NCBI GenBank assembly: GCA_023653785.1
Contig: JAMKCH010022442.1
Coordinates: 1 to 64,000, forward strand
Length of the DNA stretch: 64,000 bases
Source of the DNA: Ophioderma brevispina
Taxonomy: Eukaryota > Echinodermata > Ophiuroidea > Amphilepidida > Ophiodermatidae
Reading direction: 5' to 3'
The translations under genes were made by a program, and so were the position numbers. Positions 1-11,639 of this stretch are shown here, one piece after another. Within the stretch, counting starts at the first letter, position 1. Each line of letters opens with the position of its first letter. The notes below the pieces were generated by a model. That model saw nothing but the letters and a program-made list of their open reading frames with translations, had not been told where the DNA came from and ran no database searches.

Positions 1-1268
1 GCAGATATAGTTGTTGATATGTGCTGGCAACATTAGCGCGTTGGCAAAGTTTTGCCTTTTTCCGTTATCCTATTGCTTTGAAGAAACGAATATCTCGTGT
101 GATATAATCGCAGACACCTAAGTTGATAATTGCAGCGAAAAATCAGAGCTTGAGCCTCGATTATACAGAAACATTCCCTGATGGCTGCTTGACACCCATA
201 TAATTTTAGTTTATTTATTTGAACATTCGTTATCAGTGTCGTTTCCATCAGTGTTGGGCGCTGCTTTAACACTTCAAGTGCCTATTGTGTAGTTTTTGTG
301 TGTGTGTGGGGGGGGGGTGGGAGGCGTTAATTGTTAACCTATCGACGCGCTTCTTTCCTCTAAAAATAACTAAATTTCTTTGTTGCCCGTTATGGATAGA
401 TTTAAGTCTGGTCCTTAGGAACTTCCCTTGGGTCCCCCACGGGTTGTGATTTTGAAATGATAAAATTAAGCAAAATCCTAATGCCAGAAATAGTTTTCTC
501 TTATGTATGTTCTATGCATTAAACAAAATTGTAATGTCAAGCTAATCTAGAAGTTATCCTAATAGTACGCTGACGGATAATCCGAAAAATAATTAACCCT
601 TTTTTGTGGCTGAAAAAAGACAATTTCATCATATGCGCGCACATCCAGGGGATGCGGCCCAAGACTCCATCTCAACGTCCGCCATTAGCTTTACCACGTA
701 AGCGAAATCTTGACGAAAAATTCTGAATTTTTTATATGTTTGTCAGGAATATTTTTTCTATTCCAAAACCGTGGAGTGAGAATCCCTCCACTGGAAGGTT
801 ATTTCTTCTGATTTTTGGGTTTTTTTTGGTATGAATAACGAACGAGGACGAGTCGTAATGTGGGTCAATGAGAATACCCATAATCGACTCACATCAAAGC
901 ACCCAATTGGTTTGTGGTTTGTACTCAGTATGCTGTAATTTCTTTTTGTGACATTTTTGGTGAGTTGCCTGAATGAATTAGGCTTTGGCCTCCACCGCCT
1001 CGCACAGCTATGTCGTAGTTACTGCCCCCACAAAAAATTCACTGTACAAATGTTCTATATGAAGCGGCATGTTGTGAGGTCGCGGAAACCTTGGATGTAT
1101 TTTAAGTTTCAAAACTTTTGGCTATTGGTCTATATAATTGATCCAGGAGAATCCGTCCGCATTTCGAAAACGTATTTTGGGCATCTGATGTGATTTCCGC
1201 AATTTTGGCAGCGCACGGATAAATTGGCATTTTCCCAACCATCCGCACAATATGGAGCAAATTAGTCT
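1..1268 (+). repeat. Direct duplication block 1, copy A
   Basis: This block matches 2410-3661 in the same orientation and continues past the left edge of the window. Shared anchors include a TTGGCAAAG segment, a GT/G-rich tract (about 297-320), and a segment ending near GCAAATTA. The copies differ chiefly by one- to three-base insertions and deletions. No coherent reading frame survives in both, so I call no gene here. Confidence 0.85.
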
Positions 1269-2409
1269 TAAGAGGCATTTTTGTAAAAAGCGCCGAAATC
1301 GAAAAAGTGGCAGACCTTAACAATGGATTTTCTTTCAAAGTTCGTATCGTCGCAAGAACTTCACTTGGGGGTCGGCTAAAAATAAAAAAAAATCCAGTTG
1401 CTGCTCGCTCCAGCACAGGCCACGCCGGGCGTCCTCGTGCGTGCTCGGCGGGGGCTCCGTCACCGGGCGTACACGGCCCCCCGGCGCAACACGACTGTGT
1501 CACAGCCATTTTTTCCACATTGATTGCAGAGTTTACCAGGTTTCGGACTTTAACAAAGACAAAATTCGATGTAATATCACATAATTACTAAGAAATTTTA
1601 CAATATTCACTAATAAATACAAATGATACTGTGGTTTTTGGCTGGTTCACAAAACAAGGCCAGAACATTGCAGATGTGTCATTTGAAATACCTTATTTTT
1701 CCCAAAAAAAGGGGTGTTTTAAGCAAATATTATTTGTTGTAAACAAAATCATGTATTACAATTTTGAAATAAACTCCAAGGTAACTTCCAGGACAGTATT
1801 TTTTTATGGGGGGTTTTTTTAGACAGAGAAGGTGATGGACTTGTGTAGAAATTAAAATAAGTTTGGGGCTTTATAGTATTTGATTAGTGTTGCCATAAAG
1901 ATTGTACTTTTCCTTAAAATGAAACCTAAGGCAGCGACAAATAATGCATTTGCAATAAATTGAAAGGTTTACATATTAATATGTGAACCTAATTTTTTTG
2001 GTTTGCTTTTTAACTTATAATCAGCATGCCAGGGTCACATGGTACCCGTTAACCAACCCCACTCCATCACAGACTAGCCTGCGCCCCTCCCCTCCATAAC
2101 TCTGAACTACAATGCAAATAGATGTGCAACCAAAGCGTGAATTATAACTCCCAGCATATATTTATGATGGGAATGGTCCTCTACCACGTCAATCCCGCCA
2201 CTGTCCCACACACCAACCCTCCTGGATTCCCACACCACCCTCCCAGTACCCCCCACCCCCCATCTTACACCCTCCCCCCCCCAAAAAACACAATAAGGAT
2301 TATCGGCCCAGAAGTAGTTTTGCGATTATGTGATGGCGTTGCAAGAAAGGGGGGTGGTGTTTCGAGGGGGGTGAGAGGATATCATAATGTTGCTCAATGG
2401 CATGATCGG
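1269..2409. other. Spacer between block 1 copies; GC-rich and C-rich islands
   Basis: This stretch has no recognisable gene. Two segments stand out from the AT-rich background: a strongly GC- and CpG-rich island at about 1405-1500, and a C-rich segment at about 2040-2290 with runs such as CCCCCCACCCCCC. A 100-residue open frame at 2122-2424 is low-complexity His/Pro and arises from the C-rich tract, so it is not a credible protein. Confidence 0.5.
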
Positions 2410-2712
2410 CAGGATATAGTGTAGGATATGGTGCTTGGCAAGATAGCGCGAGTTTGGCAAAGTTGTGCCCGTTTCCGGTATCCTATTGATTTGAAGAAAA
2501 CGAATATCATCGGTGATATAAAGAGCAGCACACCATAGAGTGATAATGCAGCGAAAAAATCAAGAGCTTGAGCAATCGATTATACAGAAACACTTCCCTG
2601 ATTGGCGGCTTGCCACCCTTATTTTTATTTTTATGTATTTGAACATTCTTTATACAGTGTCGTTCCATCAATGTTGGGCGCTGCTTTAACACTTCAAGTG
2701 CCTATTGTGTAT

Positions 2713-2743
<31 letters not shown>

Positions 2744-3661
2744 GGGGGACGGCGTTAATTGTGACTTATCGACGCGCTTCTTTCTCTAAAAAAAATACTA
2801 AAATTTCTGCCCGTTAATGGGATAAGGAGCTTGTCCTTAGGAACTTCCCTTGGGTCCCAAAGGGAGTGTGATTTTGAAAAATTATAAATTAGCAATCCTA
2901 ATGCCAGAAAATTTTTGCTATTATGGTAATATGCATAAACAAACTTGTTGTCAAGGCTAATCTCGAAGATTATCTAATAGTAACGCGACGGATAATCCGA
3001 AAAATAATTAACCCTTTTGTGCTGAAAAGAGAAATTCATCATATGCGCGAAATTCCAGGGGAGGGCGCCAAGAAATCCAAATTCAGACGTCGCCTTGCGT
3101 AACACGTAAAAGCGAAATCTGACGAAAAATTCTGAAAATTTTATATGTTGTCAAGGATTTTTTCTTATTCCCGAACCCGTTGGAGTGAAGAATCAACTCC
3201 ACTGAAGGGTATTTCTGATTTTGGTTTTTTTTGGTATGAATAACGAAACGAGGAACAAAGTCGTATGTGGGTCATGGGGAACATACCCATGACTCGACTC
3301 ACATCAAAACTCCTAAATTGGTTTGTGGTTTGTACTCAGTATTGCGTCATTTCTTTTGACATTTGTGGTGAGTGCTTAATGAATGAGGCTGGCCGCCACC
3401 GATGCGCACAATCTATGTCGTAGTTACTGCCCCTACAAAATACAATGTTACACAATGGTTATATATGAAGCGGCAGTGGTGAGTCGCGGAAAACCTTGGA
3501 TGTATGTAAGTTTTCAAACTTTGCTATTGGTCTATATGATCCAGGAGAATCCGCATTTAGAAAAACGTCTTTGGCACTGATGGAGTTCCGCATTTGCAGC
3601 GCACGGATAATTGGATTTTCCCAAACCAATACGCCAAAATTATGGACAAGCAAATTAAGTT
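2410..3661 (+). repeat. Direct duplication block 1, copy B
   Basis: Second copy of the sequence at 1-1268, giving a period of about 2.4 kb. Its GT/G tract is expanded to 22 consecutive G at 2727-2748. Similarity stops near 3661. No gene is recognised. Confidence 0.85.
2706..2748 (+). repeat. (GT)n followed by a 22-base G run
   Basis: An alternating GT tract runs directly into 22 consecutive G (2727-2748). The equivalent tract in copy A is shorter, so the site is length-variable. The tract could form a G-quadruplex and is also error-prone in sequencing. Confidence 0.9.
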
Positions 3662-5527
3662 TAAAAAGTTATTTAAGAAATTCATAAACCAGATTGACAA
3701 ACATTTACTATTCATTAAAATGAGTTCAAAAATGGTGCTGCGTCGAGGATGGTAATTTAAAATACTAGTATTTTCAATATCAACAATTAGTTTGCACTTT
3801 GAAATGTACTATTTTTCGATTTGGTGTATTTTGTATATTTCTTAATATTTGACAGCAAAAAGTAGTAGTTATTTGGTAAACTCTCAAATGTTGGTAGTTT
3901 TTCCTGTAAAAAGACCGTGCAAGTAGTGTTATTGGCTAGGGGCTTTCCATAATATTCTGCTTTGCCTCGATGTACATGATTCGCCACCGAAATGAGTCAT
4001 CATCGTTCATGCATTTATAACAAGGTAATTGGGCTCTTTTTGGCTATGGAAAAATACGAGAAAATTCATACAATTTCGGCCGTTTGAAGCCCTCACTGCT
4101 TTATAAAGACAGGTAAAAATCGAAACTGTATTATGTTCATTTCCTATGAATCACCAGCTTTCTATTGATGATGTAATAATAATTCATGGTGTGTGGACTT
4201 TATTTTTAACCATCATTAAAAATCTAATCTAAATTGATTAAAAAGGCGAATCTAACTAATAGATTAATTCATTTTTAATCGATTTGTCCCCCCATAACAA
4301 GCTATAGATTAGGATTTTTAATATAAGGAATTAGAAAGACATATACCAGTAACAGAAGCACGCAGCTTGACTTGTAACAAAATATTTAGTTGACAAGATT
4401 ATACTCTTCAAAAGGGTTATGAGGCATGTTGCAAGACGTGTCAAACCCTTTTTAAAATGTCACAGTCTTAAAATTCAAAACTCAGCTCAAGATAATGCTT
4501 ACATACTATGGTCACCTTTAAGAACTAGTCCACTTACTAAGACCAATTACTATGACCAAACAAGTGTGCCATACGGCCCGGTCTCCCCCACAAAACCAGA
4601 ATCAGTATGGAGATCTGGCAAATGTCTATTTCACTACAAAATAATAAAGAAGAAGTGAACGTTTTTCCTGTGCAGTAGGTACACGCATTGCGCATACGGT
4701 GTAAACCTCACTAAGTTTAAAAAGAGGTGTCGCAATGTATTGATATGCGGCAAAAATACATCATTTAAACAGATAATGTCGTCTCATAGTATTTTATATC
4801 CTACAAAAACGCTCAAGGACTACGTTGACTTGATGACCTAGTGGTAAGGTAGGATGAGAATTTTATCCAAACCTTATGGGAAACGGTTTGATCGTGGAAA
4901 GGACATTTATTAGAACGTTAACGGTGAATAGGGGAATTAGCACCAATTGTCAATAGTGACTAGATGCGTTTTTCTCCAAAATGCATTTTTCTATGAGAGG
5001 TTCTTTCTAATTAAATCACCTGGGCATAGAAAACAGTAATCAAGGACAAAGAGTGCCATTCAAGCTAATACAAACAGTCCACACGATTCTTGTGATTGTC
5101 TCTTCTGAATTTATTCCAAAAAAATACGGCAGAGCGAAGAGTCGGCCTTGTAATTTAATTCCACTTTTGGGATTGCAAAATGTATTAAAATGAAATTTTA
5201 GATTAAAAAAAAAATCCCAGCTCCACTGGGGATTCGAATCCGGACCTACGACTTGGAAATGCTAAAACGTTATTCATCATGCTTCATATTGGACGGGTAA
5301 AGAGCCCGTTTAATGTTACATAATTTCTGGCGATGAAGCTAACAAGAAAAGGTATTATTTTGGTGACTATCAGTAACAGCACACTATGAATAGTGACGGT
5401 CAGAATTTCGAATATTTAAAGTCATAAACATTCTTGTCAAAGTTTGGGATAATCTGCCGCAAGTCTGTGTCTTTTACAGAAAACTGTAACGGTTAGGGGA
5501 AATAATTACCATTACTTCCACCTAATA
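3662..5527. other. Unique spacer without a recognised gene
   Basis: AT-rich sequence with only short chance frames. It contains a fold-back at 4215-4322. On the minus strand at about 5212-5290 a GATTCGAATCC motif resembles a Pol III B box and is followed by a run of T, but no cloverleaf can be drawn. It may be a decayed tRNA-derived SINE end. Confidence 0.4.
4215..4322. repeat. Fold-back (stem-loop) sequence
   Basis: Outer arms ATTAAAAATCTAATCT (4215-4230) and AGATTAGGATTTTTAAT (4306-4322) are inverted with a one-base bulge. Immediately inside, AAATTGATTAAAAA (4231-4244) pairs with TTTTTAATCGATTT (4272-4285) with one mismatch. The whole is a ~108-base imperfect hairpin, possibly a degenerate MITE. 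Confidence 0.65.
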
Positions 5528-5673
5528 TAAGGCCAATAAAAAAAGTTTGTCTCAGAAGACCGCGATGTGGGCATTTTGAAAGCGGTCAATTCGCAGTAGC
5601 CATTTTTCTAAAAAAGAGTCGCATTCGCATTTTTTGACAATTTTTCTGAGACAAACTTCGTTTTTTGGCCTTA
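5528..5673. mobile_element. Small MITE with ~30 bp terminal inverted repeats
   Basis: The left end (5528-5557) begins TAAGGCCAATAAAAAAAG and the right end (5644-5673) is its near-perfect inverted complement, ending GGCCTTA. Both carry the block TTTGTCTCAG. At 146 bp it is far too short to encode a transposase. I could not define a target-site duplication, so the superfamily is unresolved. The right part recurs at about 7056-7140 as part of the flanking tandem duplication. Confidence 0.75.
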
Positions 5674-7055
5674 ACAAGAGCTGTTTCAATACCCACTAAA
5701 CAACTAGTGACCTCGTTATCAAGAGTACTAACAGTATTGCACTATAGCTCTAATTTGCACATTTTGTTGGCACCACACCGGCACCAACTGCCCCAAGTTT
5801 TATAGCCTGGGAGCACCAACATCTGTAACACATCTCAAGTACACAAGGTTGAGTGATAAATATGTGACAGCCTGACAAGGACCCCGGGACAAGGTACCCC
5901 CGAAACGTGATTCTAAGTGCCGCAAATGGTGCATAATAAGAGATAGAGAGAGGGCAGGACAAGTTTGACACCCACCCCTTCCTTTTCACGAAGTTACTCA
6001 TCGTAGCCCTTAAACGGAACTCATACCGGCATGCAATATAAGGTTAACACATCCTGAGGAGATTTTCACGTTTGTGATTGGTTGAGAGCGGGTGGGAGAT
6101 ATAGTCCTCGGGCTCACAGTCCGGGAACATGGTGAACGTATGGCAAGCCACAGCAGTCATAAATGCGAGTTTTGCGACGCCGTATGTTGCGGTTTTTGCG
6201 ACCCGTGTGTCGAGTTTTGTATGTGGTCGCGTTTTGCGACGCCGTGTATCGAGTTTTGCGAAGCCGTATGTCGAGTTTTGCGACCCCGTGTTCGAGGTTT
6301 GCATGTGGTCGAGTTTTGCGGCGGCGTGTGGTCGAGTTTTGCGAAGCCGTATGTCGAGTTTTGCGACGCGTGTGATTCGAGTTTTGGATGTGGTGAGTTT
6401 TGCGACGCCGTGGGGCCGAGTTCGGACCGTATGTGGCCGAGTTTTCCGGTATGTGGCCGAGTTTTGAACGGTATGTGGCCGAGTTTTGGACGGGATGTGG
6501 CCGAGTTTTCCGGTATGGGCCGGGAGTTTTCAGGTATGTGGCCGAGTTTAGGACCTGTATGTGGCCGAGTTTTACGGTATGTGGCCGGGTTTTGTGTTTT
6601 TAGAGTTTTGGTGTCCACATTGAATATTTGTCATTATTATTATGTTGAGATCTATTGATGATTCTTATATGATGATGATGATCCTTATGATGATATTATG
6701 ATGCTTTTATGATTTTATTTTTGAATAATGATAATAATAGTTATTTATACGTTATGAATCCCATTACGTTATGACCTTTATGATATTTTTTACAAATAAA
6801 GTATGATGGTAAGGTCTTCGAAAAAACCTATGTATTATTTTTTTCTATTGATTTCGTACAAAATTGCAAACAATTCAAACTTTGACAGTAATATAACTTT
6901 AATATGAAATTAAAAAATACATAATTAATTATTCTCGGCCCACATATTAGCTTCAACCCTAAAATGGTCAAATCTACATGTATGATGCCAATGTACTCAA
7001 TGCATATTCAAAAGGCAGTAACATGTCGGTTTAGACATGATTTTTAAACCGCCTT
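5591..7055 (+). repeat. Tandem duplication block 2, copy 1 (~1.47 kb)
   Basis: Head-to-tail with 7056-8545. The unit starts inside the MITE at the CGCAGTAGC segment and ends in AAACCGCCTTT, where copy 2 begins directly. The first ~575 bases differ from copy 2 by many short indels. From about 6174 to the end the two copies are essentially identical. No gene is recognised; the long frames here come from the minisatellite. Confidence 0.9.
6165..6600 (+). repeat. CpG-rich minisatellite, copy 1
   Basis: A run of 20-23 bp units begins GAGTTTTGCG. Two sub-types are segregated. About 6165-6415 carries units ending GACGCCGTGT or AAGCCGTATGTC. About 6415-6600 carries units of the form CGAGTTTT-CGG-TATGTGGC. 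Open frames on both strands follow from the repeat and encode only repeats of it, so I do not call a protein. Confidence 0.9.
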
Positions 7056-8545
7056 TCGCAGTAGCATTTTTCTAAAAAAGAGCGCATTTCGTTCGCATTT
7101 TTGACATTTTTTCTGGACAAACTGTTCGTTTTTTGCCTAACCCCAGAGCTTTTTTCATACCCACTACCCAGTAAACCCTATGACTCGTTATCAAGAGTAA
7201 CTACCAGGATTGCAATATAGCTTACTAATTTGCAACATTTTGTTTTGTGCACCAACCCCGGCACCAACTGCCCAAGTTTTAAGCCTGGGAGCTACCAGAC
7301 ATCTGTAACACCTCTCCAGTACAAAGGGTTGAGTGATTAAATATGTTGACATCCTGACAAGGACCCCGTACAAAAGGTCCCCCCCAAACGTGATTCTAAG
7401 TGCTGCAAATGGTGCCTTAATAAGAGATAAGGAGAGAGGGCCAGGACAAAGTTTGTACACCCACCCCTCCTTTTCACGAAGTTTACTCATCGTAGCCCTT
7501 ACACGGAACTCATACTGCATGCATTAGGGTTCACACACATCATGAGGAGATTTTCACGTTTGTGATTGGTTGAGAGCCGGGCGTGGCAATAATCCTTCGG
7601 GCTCACAGTCCTGGAACAATGGTGAACTATGGCAAGCCACAGCAGCCATAAATGCGAGTTTTGCGAAGCCGTATATTGCGGTTTTTGCGACCCGTGTGTC
7701 GAGTTTTGTATGTGGTCGCGTTTTGCGACGCCGTGTATCGAGTTTTGCGAAGCCGTATGTCGAGTTTTGCGACCCCGTGTTCGAGGTTTGCATGTGGTCG
7801 AGTTTTGCGGCGGCGTGTGGTCGAGTTTTGCGAAGCCGTATGTCGAGTTTTGCGACGCGTGTGATTCGAGTTTTGGATGTGGTGAGTTTTGCGACGCCGT
7901 GGGGCCGAGTTCGGACCGTATGTGGCCGAGTTTTCCGGTATGTGGCCGAGTTTTGAACGGTATGTGGCCGAGTTTTGGACGGGATGTGGCCGAGTTTTCC
8001 GGTATGGGCCGGGAGTTTTCAGGTATGTGGCCGAGTTTAGGACCTGTATGTGGCCGAGTTTTACGGTATGTGGCCGGGTTTTGTGTTTTTAGAGTTTTGG
8101 TGTCCACATTGAATATTTGTCATTATTATTATGTTGAGATCTATTGATGATTCTTATATGATGATGATGATCCTTATGATGATATTATGATGCTTTTATG
8201 ATTTTATTTTTGAATAATGATAATAATAGTTATTTATACGTTATGAATCCCATTACGTTATGACCTTTATGATATTTTTTACAAATAAAGTATGATGGTA
8301 AGGTCTTCGAAAAAACCTATGTATTATTTTTTTCTATTGATTTCGTACAAAATTGCAAACAATTCAAACTTTGACAGTAATATAACTTTAATATGAAATT
8401 AAAAAATACATAATTAATTATTCTCGGCCCACATATTAGCTTCAACCCTAAAATGGTCAAATCTACATGTATGATGCCAATGTACTCAATGCATATTCAA
8501 AAGGCAGTAACATGTCGGTTTAGACATGATTTTTAAACCGCCTTT
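7056..8545 (+). repeat. Tandem duplication block 2, copy 2
   Basis: Second copy of 5591-7055. It starts in the right half of the 5528-5673 MITE without the left half. About 7660-8545 is base-for-base the same as 6171-7056 apart from a very few changes, whereas 7056-7650 is clearly diverged from 5591-6165. Confidence 0.9.
7652..8089 (+). repeat. CpG-rich minisatellite, copy 2
   Basis: Same array as 6165-6600 at an offset of 1489 bases, with the same order of the two unit sub-types. Near-identity of a hypervariable array class implies very recent duplication, conversion or an assembly effect. Confidence 0.9.
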
Positions 8546-9367
8546 TTTGCTGGTATTGATGGCAGTTCTCTATAGTTATCCATTCTTGTCCATTTGAGAA
8601 ATATTCGGTTACTCTTTTCCTTTTTGTTTACTCCGTATCACCTTTGTATAAAAGAATCCAAGAAAATAGATTTTGATAGATAAGATTGTACATGTTAAAA
8701 TGGAATATGTCCAGTAACTTTAAAACCCTCGTGCTCCTAAGGTATTTTTCGAAACACGTGCTTCCTAAGGGGGTGGGGGGGGGGGGGGGTACCACCCCCT
8801 CATGACTTGGAATTGGGACGCCCAAAGTATGATTGTTTGGTAATGGTAAGGGAGGGTCTTCTTTATACATGATACCAAAATCATGAAAATCGGCTTATGT
8901 ATGACGTCACAATGACGTTTTTTACGCATCGCGGCCCTAAAAATTACGGATTTTTCAAGCGAAGTATAGGCCAACATTGGGAAAATTGGTTTTTTGTTTT
9001 TGCTTATAAAGAAGGGGAATGATGATGTTACACATGCCCTGTAAGTTTCAACAACATAGACATGAAATAATATTTAAAATTCGCCCTAGTGCATAAAATA
9101 AAATAATGATAACATTGACCCGTCGTCCCCGTGTAAGGTCAAGGGCGCACAACACTAAACGGAGCAAAACCACCAAATAATCATTCCACACGTGTTTTCT
9201 CATAAAAGTATGGTTGATTTCAGACATGAAATTATATAATATTGGCTACTTGCGAGGATAAATCTGGTAGCGCCCATCTTAAGTTTATTTACAAAGTTGA
9301 TAAATCTGTTAGCTCCCTCTTAAGTTTTATTAATAATCACATTAAATAAAATCAAATATTAGTAACA
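8546..9367. other. Spacer; long G run, CRE-like palindrome, no gene
   Basis: A G-rich tract lies at 8769-8789 (15 consecutive G at 8775-8789) and is followed by GGTACCACCCCC, which could pair with it. TGACGTCA, the cAMP-response-element consensus, occurs at 8902-8909 without other promoter signals. A short direct repeat around AAATCTG(G/T)TAGC is present near 9260-9330. Open frames are short and cross the G tract. Confidence 0.45.
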
Positions 9368-9805
9368 ACACTCATCAATAATGACAAATAAATTCAATGT
9401 GGAAAAGCTCTAAAAAAACACAAAACTCGGGCACATACCGTCCACAAACTAGGCCACCATACCGGAAACTCGGCCACCATACCGAAAACTCGGCCACATA
9501 CCGTCCAAAAATCGGCCACATACCGAAAACTCGGTCACATACTTCAACAACTAGGCCTTATACCGTCCAAAATTCGACCACACGGCGTCGCAAAAAACTC
9601 GACCCACATACAAACTCGACAACACGGCGTCGCAAAACTTGATACACGGCGTCGCAACACGTCTGACACCATACAAAACTCACACACGGGTTCCGCAAAA
9701 CAAACTCGACATACGGCGTCGCAAAACCGAATACCGGCCGTCGCAAACCTCGACACACGTGGTCGCAAAACTCGACATAACGGCGTCGCAAAACTCGCAT
9801 TTTTG
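9368..9805 (-). repeat. CpG-rich minisatellite, inverted diverged copy
   Basis: Reverse complement of the array and its right flank at about 6165-6635, including the flank corresponding to TCCACATTGAATATTTGTCATT. The CGG-TATGTGGC sub-type lies at about 9415-9560 and the CGACGCCGTGT sub-type at about 9560-9800, which is the order expected after inversion. It is more decayed than the two direct copies. Confidence 0.85.
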
Positions 9806-9829
9806 ACACGCTTGGCTTGCCATAGTAAA

Positions 9830-9912
9830 CATAGGGCAATCGATTCATTTTACTCTTCACGCAACATTAGTTTTCGCTTTATTCCGTTGTCGTCTATCGG
9901 AGCCCGACTATG
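9830..9912 (+). repeat. Short dispersed duplicate (partner at 11362-11450)
   Basis: Shares GGCAATCGATTCA, AACATTAGTTT, ATTCCGTTGTCGTCT and GGAGCCCG in the same order with 11362-11450. An indel-rich pair of ~80-90 bp. No function is evident. Confidence 0.7.
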
Positions 9913-11361
9913 ATAACTTCGTTTCCATCACAAGTATAGCTAGTCTCAACCCCTTTCTGTTTCGTAATAGACCATGGGACGTGGACCACATAACCAACTG
10001 TAGTAACAATCTGTAGTCCCCCCCATCTGGGGCTAAGGAAAACCAGTTGTAAATCATAAAAATTATTACATCACATAACTGTCTTTTTCCGCACATAAAA
10101 CTTGCCATTTTTCTTAAACATATAGAAATGGCCCTCAATTTTCTTTTCCCAAGATCAAGACCATGGATATGTAGAGACTTCAGCTAACCATGAACTAAGA
10201 TTTACAATGGGCCGGGTATTTAGGGCCATTGTTATCGCCAGGTGTTACCCACTCCACGATTCGGGTTGAGTGACAAATACCCGTACTCCTCTCACAATAC
10301 TAACCAGTTTTACATTAATAATATAGGTCGCGACACTAAATATTTCTTCTGAAAACGCGGTACATTGATAGAACGATTAAAAGCAATAATGTTACGGATT
10401 TTTGTTCTGCACAAAGTTGTTAGGTCAAGCTTGCCGCAGCAACATTCTCTCATGATTTTTGTTCATGTTCTTCCGTTTCTATAAATTATAAAAAATATGG
10501 CCAAAGTTAATTGAACACGCACTTAGAAGCTCAATATTTATTTATCTGCGAATTAGGTTAAGTATTTTGTCCTGAAGAGTACTCAGTCTAAATTGGGGAG
10601 CGTAACAGCTGAAACCTCTTCAGCTGCGCGACAATATAACAATGGTCTGCACTCCCAGATTAAAGGGGAATTTTGAGTGTTTTTTCTACACCGCATACCG
10701 GCCGGTGATTGAATATCTTTAACTCCATTGTTTGCTGAAGTGTGTAATCCACTAGTCCACTGATATTGGGGAAATGAAATTGAAGTGACATTTTATTCTT
10801 TTTCAAGAAAATGTGGCCAGTTTTATAATTTGTGGGACCAGACGATCTATATGATTTTAAAAATTAATTTATGATTTACACTTGGTTTTCCCCTAGCCCC
10901 CCCGATGGAGACCTACAAAACACAGCAAAGAAGGACTGTCCCATCGACTATAATCGGAGTTGGTACCTACCTCACAGTTACATAATAAATTGATATAGGG
11001 CATTTAAAGGTTTTTTTAAAGGAAACCAGTTGCCAGATAGAATAGATGATACAGCTCCAACTCTGTATCCCTACATTCATTTTATTTTCTGGCCGTTTCC
11101 GGGCATGAGCCTCTATTTAAATCCATCCGACTATTTCAGCTTCTTGGCTCCAAGGTTTACTCTGCCCTCCTGCAAGCAGTTGAAATTGCTTCATAGGCGC
11201 ATATATTGCTTTTAAAATTAACAGTTTAAAGCAGTTGTTTTCGATTCCACTTTTTTCTTTTTGTTTCTCTTTCCTTTCCTTTCCTCTTTTTCAATACCGG
11301 TGTGGCAGGAGATATGGTCCTCCGGTGGCTCAACAGTTCCTATGTCACATTTTTGAAACTA
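9913..11361. other. Spacer, no gene recognised
   Basis: AT-rich sequence with only short frames. A small perfect inverted repeat AGCTGAA-N5-TTCAGCT occurs near 10608. A T/C-rich patch lies at about 11240-11290. I see no conserved domain, RNA gene or TIR. Confidence 0.4.
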
Positions 11362-11450
11362 TGGCAATCGATTCAGTTGACTTCTTCACAACAACATTAG
11401 TTTGTCAAGCTATTATTCCGTTGTCGTCTCTGGAGCCCGGACTAGATACC
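11362..11450 (+). repeat. Short dispersed duplicate (partner at 9830-9912)
   Basis: Same orientation and block order as 9830-9912. A 104-residue frame crosses this segment (11235-11549) but it is not preserved in the partner copy, so I do not call it a gene. Confidence 0.65.
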
Positions 11451-11639
11451 TGCCCGGACTATGAATTACTTTCACACCGGCCCAATGTGTCCACCAATAA
11501 TTGCAGGCGGCTCATGTGGAAAATTCCCCAGCAGGTCTATGGTCCTTAAAACATATCCAAACAAATCATTATAGTCAATTCCTATTGCTTAAGAGGTCAT
11601 CTCTGAAATTTCGATGACCAAAATAAAATCTCTTTAAAA

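Noticed and set aside
2122..2424. 100-residue His/Pro-rich frame
   Set aside because: Low-complexity translation of a C-rich stretch.
5212..5290. Possible tRNA on the minus strand (GATTCGAATCC followed by T run)
   Set aside because: T-arm-like motif only; acceptor and D arms do not pair. At best a decayed tRNA-derived SINE end.
6165..6600. CRISPR-like array
   Set aside because: Units are contiguous with no unique spacers, and the genome is eukaryotic; this is a minisatellite.
6092..6658. 188-residue + strand frame, the minus-strand frame at 6157-6618, and their counterparts at 7499-8147
   Set aside because: They are translations of the 20-23 bp minisatellite on both strands and several phases, with no non-repeat domain.
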